This document shows positions 7,590 to 12,422 of a stretch of DNA of 12,422 nt, piece by piece (positions within the stretch are counted from its first letter, which is position 1; the number at the start of each line of letters is the position of its first letter). The translations under genes and the position numbers were made by a program. The notes under the pieces are model-generated. The model worked only from the letters and a program-made list of their open reading frames with translations, was not told the origin of the DNA and made no database searches. Origin of the DNA: an uncultured Bacteroidota bacterium (GTDB lineage Bacteria > Bacteroidota > Bacteroidia > Chitinophagales > Chitinophagaceae); NCBI GenBank assembly GCA_903825065.1, contig CAIJZG010000017.1, positions 1-12,422 of the forward strand, written 5' to 3'.

Positions 7590-7946
7590 ATGAGATCAAA
7601 GCAAACCATACAAAAAATCGGTATTTCCATCATGTTGGTGATGGCAATACAGGTAGTTTATGCGGCATTCTCATTCTCTGGAATCTCAGACGAGCACAAT
7701 AGAAACAGTAAATATTCTTTAAAGAATCTGAACTCTATTTCAAGAAAAGGGCTTACCTATTCAGCAATGAAATCTAGTTTACAATTCAGAGGCACTCAAT
7801 TATTGTCTAACAAAGACAATCAAAATAGCTCTGAAATGAATTATATGCTACGTTTCGAAAATGGGAATTCAACTTTTGTATACCCTTACAAATTCAAAGT
7901 TAGAGTACCAACCAAATTTAAAACTCCGGTTGCACCTCACCATTAA
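7590..7946 (+). CDS. Small secreted protein of unknown function
   Basis: A 118-residue protein that I do not recognise. It begins with a standard Sec signal peptide: a basic n-region (R2, K4, K9), a hydrophobic core (IGISIMLVMAIQVV) and a likely cut after A25 in VYA|AF. The mature part of about 93 residues is rich in Ser and Asn (for example SNKDNQNSSEMN), lacks cysteine, and ends in a basic stretch (KFKVRVPTKFKTP) followed by two histidines. No domain, repeat or catalytic motif is visible. The ATG at 7590 is preferred over the internal ATG at 7632 because the latter would remove the positive n-region. It is a single-gene unit, divergent from the TPR gene and convergent with the GLPGLI gene, sharing the last four bases with it. 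The complete signal peptide supports its being a real gene. Confidence 0.65.
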   Translation: MRSKQTIQKIGISIMLVMAIQVVYAAFSFSGISDEHNRNSKYSLKNLNSISRKGLTYSAMKSSLQFRGTQLLSNKDNQNSSEMNYMLRFENGNSTFVYPYKFKVRVPTKFKTPVAPHH

Positions 7947-8578
7947 TTTAATAATCTATAACCACTTGTTGGGATATCATACTTGGAAGCTTGAACCGGG
8001 CTTAGGTTAATTTTTGTTGCTTTATATCTAACAATGGAGGTACTCTGCTCCTTCACATCAAATTCTAATACAAACCCTGGAACATCTTTAAATTGGAATT
8101 CGAACTCCCGAACAGAAGGGGCAATAGCTGTAGCATAATAAATATTATAAATACTGCTATCTTTTAAGTTTAAAACGGCTTTTTTACATTCATATCCCAA
8201 TATTGTTTTAGACTCATTCACAAAATGAATAGTCATTCCATCATACTGCTTATTAGCCAATCTCCATTCAGTACTACTCATCCTTGTCAGAAATTTATTA
8301 TTTCCAAATTCACGAAGTATCACAGCCGACCCATTCGATTTGTCATAAATAATTGATTGCAATAAAGAGGGGCTATTTAAATCTACTCTACTATCATTCC
8401 CTTTGATATAAACTGTTTTAGAACTTTGTTGAAGCACTTTTTCAACATCTTTATTCAAATTGGGTTCTTCTAAACTAATTTGATAGGTTACTGTACATTC
8501 AGCTACTACCCTTTGTTGAGCGTAATTAAAATCATTAAAAAAAAATAAAGCGATAAGCAATCCACAAAATATTTTCAT
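7943..8578 (-). CDS. GLPGLI-family secreted protein
   Basis: A 211-residue protein with a Sec signal peptide (K2, hydrophobic core, likely cut after A20 before QQ), so it is periplasmic or exported. It fits the GLPGLI family, a Bacteroidota group of unknown function named after a conserved motif. The early beta strand CTVTYQISL, the block KTILGYECKKA (124-134) and DVPGFVLEFDV (165-175, the degenerate GLPGLI motif) are in the expected order. The signature is weak here, VPGFVL replacing LPGLIL, so this is a divergent member. Cysteines C28 and C131 could form a disulfide in the mature protein. It is separated from yidC upstream by a terminator hairpin and therefore probably has its own promoter, though I could not identify a good one. 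Its stop overlaps the convergent small secreted gene. Confidence 0.72.
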   Translation of the reverse strand: MKIFCGLLIALFFFNDFNYAQQRVVAECTVTYQISLEEPNLNKDVEKVLQQSSKTVYIKGNDSRVDLNSPSLLQSIIYDKSNGSAVILREFGNNKFLTRMSSTEWRLANKQYDGMTIHFVNESKTILGYECKKAVLNLKDSSIYNIYYATAIAPSVREFEFQFKDVPGFVLEFDVKEQSTSIVRYKATKINLSPVQASKYDIPTSGYRLLN

Positions 8579-8619
8579 AAAATGAATTTAGAGATTTCTA
8601 TTCGATATCAATAATAAAG

Positions 8620-8649
8620 AAAGCCCTCAAGATTAATCAGGAGGGCTTT
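8620..8649 (-). terminator. Intrinsic terminator downstream of yidC
   Basis: A perfect 9-bp stem, AAAGCCCTC / GAGGGCTTT, with a 12-base loop, lies 7 bases past the yidC stop. On the minus strand the stem is followed by CTTTATTATT, a moderately T-rich tail. It lies between yidC and the GLPGLI gene on the same strand, so it should insulate the two. Confidence 0.8.
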
Positions 8650-8656
8650 GAACTAT

Positions 8657-10507
8657 TTATTTATTTTTTTTCAACGTACGTTCTTTTAAATCCTGTACTT
8701 TTTTATTGCTTTCCATCATCTGATCATATTTTTCCTGCCATTTTGTTTTGGTCTTTGGAGCTTTTCGTTTTAGCTCAATCTTCGCAAGAATCTTATCATG
8801 ATCGATAATATAATTTTGAATAACAAATTGTAATCCTAATGTAATAATATTAGATACAGTATAATACCAGGTTAAAGCTGAAGGAAGTCTGTTAAAGATA
8901 AATAACAACATGAATGGGAAGAAATATGGCATATACTTCAAAGCAGGATTGTCCTGTGTTGGGGTCATACTCATATTATACATGGAAATTAAAAAGCTGG
9001 TTATTACAGCAGTAATTGTAAACAAGCTAATATGATCTCCAAATCCCATTGGAACATTAAAAGGTAATTTTGCTATTACATCATATGACGACAAATCCTG
9101 GCTCCATAAAAAAGCTTGTCCGCGTAATGCAATATTTGAATTAAAGAAACTATATAGGGCAAAGAATATTGGGATTTGCAATAATGCTGGAATGCAACCT
9201 CCTAAAGGATTCACTCCAGCTTCTCTAAACAATTTCATTTGCTCCATCGCAAATCCTTGCTGATCATCCCCAAACTTCTTTTTTAATACATCCAATTCCG
9301 GACGCATTACTTTCATTTTAGCACCACTCAAATAACTGCTATAAGTAAGAGGAGCAGTAACAAGGCGAATAAATAATGTAAGTAACAAAACTACCCAACC
9401 ATAATTCTTTACAAATCCTGCAAAGAAATTAAATACATTCATAATGATGTATTTATTTATTGGCCTAACAAAAGAATACATATCCCTTCCAAGATTAACA
9501 ATCTGATCCATGCCTGGAGCCTGCTTCTTTAATATATTAAAATTGCTTGGGCCATAATATAATTGCAAGGGAACCGCAACAGAAGCAGTAACTGGTAATT
9601 TCATTTGAAGTGCTGCATTTATAGTAGCTAACTGGGAACTAGAATCAGTTTTACGAATAAAACTTACAGATCCTGCATTGAAACTATTTTTTGCAACCAA
9701 AGTAGTATTGAAGAATTGCTGAACAACACTTAACCACTGAACAGGTTTTTCAAATTTTCTTTCATTCTTTGAAGAGATATAATCAAAATCGTTTCCTTCT
9801 GAGAAACAGATATTCGACATTTGACGTTCATATACTGCCGTCTTTTCTTGTTGATGAGTAGTTGAATTCCATTGCATATTCAACTGGCCCTGACTCAATA
9901 GTTTATCAGCACCTGTTAATGACAAATTCCAATCGATCATATATTCATTCGGGCGAATGATATATTCATGCACAATAGATTCTCCATTAGCAGATTGAAT
10001 TGCAAAACGAATAGTTTGGCTACCATCGCCATTTTTTACTATCGGGTTTGCTGTAAAAAACAATTCAGCAGTTTGGGCAGATTGATTAGTTCCAGTATTT
10101 ACTGCATAACCAATTTGATCTGTTCCTCCAGAAAGTGTTACTAAATTGCCATCTTGTGATTTATAATTTTTTAGAATTACATTATATACCCTACCTCCCT
10201 TAGTAGAGAAGTTTACTTTCATTAATTCATTTTCTACTACAATCATTTGCTCAACCCCAGTTGCAGCGGTAGTAAAGTTTCCCGCAGCAGAAACTCTGGA
10301 AGCAGAATCTCTTCTAACGGAATCTATTTTTGCAGTTACCGTATCTACTATTTTCATCCTAGCGGCTTCAATACGCGCAATAGAATCTTCTTGTTTCTTT
10401 TTTATTTCTACTAAGGCTGCTTGTTGTTTATTTGTATACCAGAAATATAAAAAAAACAAAATCGCTAGTAACACAAAACCAATTACCGAATTCTTATCAG
10501 TCTTCAT
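8657..10507 (-). CDS. yidC: Membrane protein insertase YidC/Oxa1
   Basis: Inserts proteins into the inner membrane, alone or with SecYEG. The 616 residues are typical for Gram-negative, and especially Bacteroidota, YidC. TM1 lies at about 8-24, followed by a charged linker and a large periplasmic beta-sandwich domain (about 85-355). The conserved Oxa1 core begins with a helix at about 368-388 carrying the groove arginine R381 in FIRLVTAPL. It continues with the cytoplasmic charged hairpin (KMKVMRPELDVLKKKFGDD), then AGVNPLGGCIPALLQIPIFF (430-449) and further hydrophobic helices. It ends in a Lys-rich cytoplasmic tail (KRKAPKTKTKWQ to TLKKNK), of the kind that contacts ribosomes in relatives. 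It is not beside rpmH/rnpA, and no pyrG is next to it in this window. It is transcribed divergently from the DUF4407 gene, with its own promoter and terminator. Confidence 0.97.
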   Translation of the reverse strand: MKTDKNSVIGFVLLAILFFLYFWYTNKQQAALVEIKKKQEDSIARIEAARMKIVDTVTAKIDSVRRDSASRVSAAGNFTTAATGVEQMIVVENELMKVNFSTKGGRVYNVILKNYKSQDGNLVTLSGGTDQIGYAVNTGTNQSAQTAELFFTANPIVKNGDGSQTIRFAIQSANGESIVHEYIIRPNEYMIDWNLSLTGADKLLSQGQLNMQWNSTTHQQEKTAVYERQMSNICFSEGNDFDYISSKNERKFEKPVQWLSVVQQFFNTTLVAKNSFNAGSVSFIRKTDSSSQLATINAALQMKLPVTASVAVPLQLYYGPSNFNILKKQAPGMDQIVNLGRDMYSFVRPINKYIIMNVFNFFAGFVKNYGWVVLLLTLFIRLVTAPLTYSSYLSGAKMKVMRPELDVLKKKFGDDQQGFAMEQMKLFREAGVNPLGGCIPALLQIPIFFALYSFFNSNIALRGQAFLWSQDLSSYDVIAKLPFNVPMGFGDHISLFTITAVITSFLISMYNMSMTPTQDNPALKYMPYFFPFMLLFIFNRLPSALTWYYTVSNIITLGLQFVIQNYIIDHDKILAKIELKRKAPKTKTKWQEKYDQMMESNKKVQDLKERTLKKNK

Positions 10508-10526
10508 ATCAAATTTTATTGAGCGG

Positions 10527-10534
10527 CAAAGGTA
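10527..10534 (-). promoter_or_regulatory. Candidate -7 element (TACCTTTG) of the yidC promoter
   Basis: A perfect TAnnTTTG match on the minus strand, with 19 bases between it and the yidC ATG at 10507, the same distance as the element before the ComA-like gene. The position where a -33 TTG is expected reads ATT within an inverted repeat, so the -33 box is poor. Confidence 0.55.
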
Positions 10535-10536
10535 GT

Positions 10537-10558
10537 ATTCTCAGTTTAGATTGAGAAT
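10537..10558. repeat. 7-bp perfect inverted repeat over the yidC promoter, candidate operator
   Basis: ATTCTCA (10537-10543) and TGAGAAT (10552-10558) are perfect complements separated by 8 bases. The repeat starts 2 bases upstream of the yidC -7 element and covers the spacer and the expected -33 position. It could bind a dimeric regulator; no regulator gene is nearby. An RNA hairpin is unlikely to matter because it lies upstream of the predicted transcription start. Confidence 0.35.
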
Positions 10559-10647
10559 CAGGAATTATAAAATAATACAAGCGTTAAAATAGCTATAAAA
10601 AGGGCAGTTGGGAGTGCTATATCAGTTTTTACTCGTTCCTTTAGATC

Positions 10648-10686
10648 CTTCAACAAGGGTTTTCCCAACTTCAACCATCACATTTG
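10648..10686 (+). promoter_or_regulatory. Weak promoter region of the DUF4407 gene with a direct repeat
   Basis: CACATTTG (10679-10686) matches TAnnTTTG at five of six defined positions and ends 13 bases before the ATG at 10700. Just upstream, CTTCAAC occurs twice (10648-10654 and 10669-10675), 21 bases apart or about two helical turns, flanking GGGTTTTCCC. This could be an activator site, but the repeat is short and may be chance. Confidence 0.25.
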
Positions 10687-10699
10687 AAAATTAAACAAT

Positions 10700-11722
10700 A
10701 TGATGGAGTATGCCAAAAGTGTGCTTCCTGGCGTTAGCATTAAGCCTGGAAAATTCACAAAGTTTTTATGGTGGCTGTCTACCGCCGAACGGGAATTAAT
10801 AGAATCAGCAGTGATCGATCGCAATAGATACGCCATTACTGGCATGACGGTTTTAGGTACCTGGCTATTTGCAACACTAGCCTGGGCCTATTTTTTTAGT
10901 ACAGTAGTTGCTAATATTTGGGCCCCCATTGTACTTGGAATTTTTATGGGAGGCATTATATTAGGTATTGATCGGGCGCTGATCAAAGGCATTAATCAGA
11001 ATAATAAACTTAAGTTAGTTCCCATCAGTTTTCGAGTTTTACTTGCTATGACAATTGGCATGTTTATGGCACAGCCTGCATTATTGTATCTCTTCGACAA
11101 AGAAATTCATACTCAAATTTCTGTGGATAATGAACAACGCAAACGTATCAAAATACAACAACAAGACAGTGTTTATGTGAGTATTAAACAACCGTTATTA
11201 TTACAACGAAACCAACTACAGTCTCAACTACTAGCAAAGGATAAAGAAGTTTCAGCAGCAAGAGAAAGTTTTATAGCAGAAACAGATGGAACCGGAGGAA
11301 GTAAAAAAATAGGGTTGAAAGAAATTGCCAAAGCCAAACAAGACGCTTATCAAAAACTTCAATTAAATTATATTGCATTAGAACAATCACTTACTCCCGA
11401 AATTCGAACGGCTGATAGTACCTTAAAAAATATAGACGCAGGCATCTTAAAGGAACAAGCTGCATTTGAAAATTTATTGAATGATGGATTCATCACAAGA
11501 ATTGAAGCTTTAAATAATTTAATAAAAAATAATTCAGCTGTTGCATTTCGGTATTACTTACTAGTTGTGATTTTAATGTTGATAGAACTGATGCCCGTTA
11601 TCGCAAAAACATTATTACCATCAGGCACATATGACGAGCATGCAAAACTTCAGGAGGAGTATGAAATAAAAAATCTCCAGCAACTTTATCAAAAAGCTAC
11701 TGAAGACATTAATAAAAAATGA
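10700..11722 (+). CDS. DUF4407 integral membrane protein with central coiled coil
   Basis: A 340-residue membrane protein of the uncharacterised DUF4407 family. It has a conserved-looking amphipathic N-terminus (KFLWWLSTAERELIESA, 21-37) and three hydrophobic helices at about 45-69, 72-92 and 110-132. A long Gln/Lys/Glu-rich coiled-coil segment follows (about 135-275), then a fourth helix at about 283-304 and a charged helical tail. Positive charges before TM1 and between TM2 and TM3 (DRALIKGINQNNKLK) suggest a cytoplasmic N-terminus, which would place the coiled coil in the periplasm and return the tail to the cytoplasm. ILGIDRALIKG after TM2 looks like the family's characteristic segment. 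The start could be either of two tandem ATGs (10700, 10703). It is divergent from yidC and convergent with the S9 peptidase. Function is unknown; shape alone suggests a scaffold or mechanical role, which is speculation. Confidence 0.85.
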   Translation: MMEYAKSVLPGVSIKPGKFTKFLWWLSTAERELIESAVIDRNRYAITGMTVLGTWLFATLAWAYFFSTVVANIWAPIVLGIFMGGIILGIDRALIKGINQNNKLKLVPISFRVLLAMTIGMFMAQPALLYLFDKEIHTQISVDNEQRKRIKIQQQDSVYVSIKQPLLLQRNQLQSQLLAKDKEVSAARESFIAETDGTGGSKKIGLKEIAKAKQDAYQKLQLNYIALEQSLTPEIRTADSTLKNIDAGILKEQAAFENLLNDGFITRIEALNNLIKNNSAVAFRYYLLVVILMLIELMPVIAKTLLPSGTYDEHAKLQEEYEIKNLQQLYQKATEDINKK

Positions 11723-11729
11723 GATTTAG

Positions 11730-11763
11730 AAACTATTTAGCTCCGCTAGGGCAGTTTCTTTTT
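11730..11763 (+). terminator. Weak candidate terminator of the DUF4407 gene
   Basis: AAACT (11730-11734) pairs with AGTTT (11753-11757), and inside them TAGC pairs with GCTA (11738-11741 with 11745-11748) around a TCC loop. The two stems are split by an internal loop, and CTTTTT (11758-11763) follows. It lies 7 bases after the DUF4407 stop and inside the 3' end of the convergent S9 gene. Stability is modest. Confidence 0.35.
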
Positions 11764-12422
11764 AAATAATTAGTATATAGTTTAGAAAGGTGTTGAAAAG
11801 TTCCAGAGCCTTCTGAAATGCTATGTGTTCGATTTGGGTAACTCATCATTTGAAATTGTTTCCCATTTTTTACTAGTTCATTCACGAGCATTTCCATATT
11901 TGAATAGTGCACGTTATCATCACCTGTTCCATGTATGAGTAATAAATTCCCCATCAGATTTTTTGCATACGTAATTGGAGAACCCTTTATAAAACCAGTT
12001 TTATCTTCTTGAGGTAATCCCATATACCTTTCTTGATAAAGATTGTCATAAGTAAGCTGATTAGCAACACCGGCAACAGCAATACCAGTTTGATAAATTT
12101 CCGGGTATTGGAACATTAAGTTTTGTGTGGCTGAACCACCACCACTCCATCCCCAAACGGCTACACGACTAGAATCGATATACTTCCATTTCAAAATTTC
12201 TTTTGCAGCTAGTGCTTGATCACGAATATTAACCTGTCCGATTTTTTTATACACTGATTTTCTCCATTCCCTTCCTTTGGGTACAGGTGTACCGCGATTA
12301 TCAATAGAAATATAAAAATACCCATCCGCAGACATATCACCATCATAAAGATAGTTATCTGCTATTCCATATTCATCTCTTACATTTTGCCCCCAAGGCT
12401 CAGTGTATACATAAAATACTAC
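11733..12422 (-). CDS. S9 family (DPP-IV/prolyl oligopeptidase-like) serine peptidase, C-terminal catalytic part
   Basis: Cleaves dipeptides or short peptides, often after proline; relatives in this phylum are periplasmic. The gene runs off the right edge. The frame is open to base 12422, and 29 residues upstream of the methionine at 12335 belong to the domain (YTEPWGQNVRDEYG), so that methionine is not the start. The alpha/beta-hydrolase catalytic triad is complete. The nucleophile Ser is in GWSGGGSA (codon 12144-12146), the Asp in HGTGDDNVHY (codon 11919-11921, with the DPP-IV-type DDN) and the His in PNRTHSI (codon 11823-11825). FYISIDNRGTP is the typical strand preceding the hydrolase core. 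About 229 residues are visible; the expected signal peptide and beta-propeller lie outside. The C-terminal extension NCPSGAK is short. Convergent with DUF4407, with a 10-base gap. Confidence 0.92.
   Translation of the reverse strand, partial: VVFYVYTEPWGQNVRDEYGIADNYLYDGDMSADGYFYISIDNRGTPVPKGREWRKSVYKKIGQVNIRDQALAAKEILKWKYIDSSRVAVWGWSGGGSATQNLMFQYPEIYQTGIAVAGVANQLTYDNLYQERYMGLPQEDKTGFIKGSPITYAKNLMGNLLLIHGTGDDNVHYSNMEMLVNELVKNGKQFQMMSYPNRTHSISEGSGTFQHLSKLYTNYLKRNCPSGAK

Noticed and set aside
7355..7633. 92-codon open frame on the minus strand with a hydrophobic start and basic tail
   Set aside because: It spans the divergent gap and overlaps both the TPR gene start and the small secreted gene. 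Its Lys/Arg-rich composition comes from translating A-rich promoter DNA.
1..12422. A defence system, mobile element or CRISPR array
   Set aside because: I looked for transposase, integrase, toxin-antitoxin, nuclease or helicase motifs, tandem spaced repeats and terminal inverted repeats and found none. The DUF4407 protein alone does not justify such a call.

Overview
This is an AT-rich window with short intergenic gaps. Several features point to Bacteroidota, most likely a Chitinophagaceae-like relative (an inference from protein style, with no phylogeny run): a GLPGLI-type secreted protein, a long YidC with a large periplasmic domain, a PA14-containing GH3 glycosidase, signal peptides ending in A|Q, and TAnnTTTG-type -7 promoter elements. 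Most genes are ordinary chromosomal genes. There is no insertion sequence, phage, CRISPR array, tRNA or rRNA, and no stretch over 300 bases without a gene.

Layout. Bases 1-3515 (+) hold the 3' part of rdgB (house-cleaning ITP/XTP pyrophosphatase), a hotdog-fold thioesterase overlapping it by ATGA, and a secreted GH3 glycosidase. Bases 3519-7452 (-) hold a five-gene codirectional cluster, read from high to low coordinates: a TPR protein, a ComA-like phosphosulfolactate synthase, shikimate dehydrogenase (aroE), a small lipoprotein and a DUF1569/DinB-like protein. Bases 7590-7946 (+) encode a small secreted orphan protein. It converges on a GLPGLI-family protein (7943-8578, -), and the two stop codons share one TTAA. 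Bases 8657-10507 (-) encode the membrane insertase YidC, which has a clear hairpin terminator. A 192-base divergent intergenic region separates yidC from a DUF4407 four-helix membrane protein (10700-11722, +). The window ends inside the catalytic domain of an S9 (DPP-IV-like) serine peptidase (11733 to the right edge, -).

How the genes fit together. YidC inserts membrane proteins, and its neighbour DUF4407 is a membrane protein of unknown role. RdgB cleans nucleotide pools and AroE makes shikimate for aromatic amino acids. The ComA-like enzyme would join sulfite to phosphoenolpyruvate, giving a route to sulfonated metabolites. GH3 and S9 act outside the cytoplasm on glycans and peptides. I see no clear defence or mobile system. 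The points most worth following are the ComA-like sulfonate enzyme with its own promoter, the inverted repeat over the yidC promoter, the DUF4407 protein, and the near-leaderless small secreted protein.
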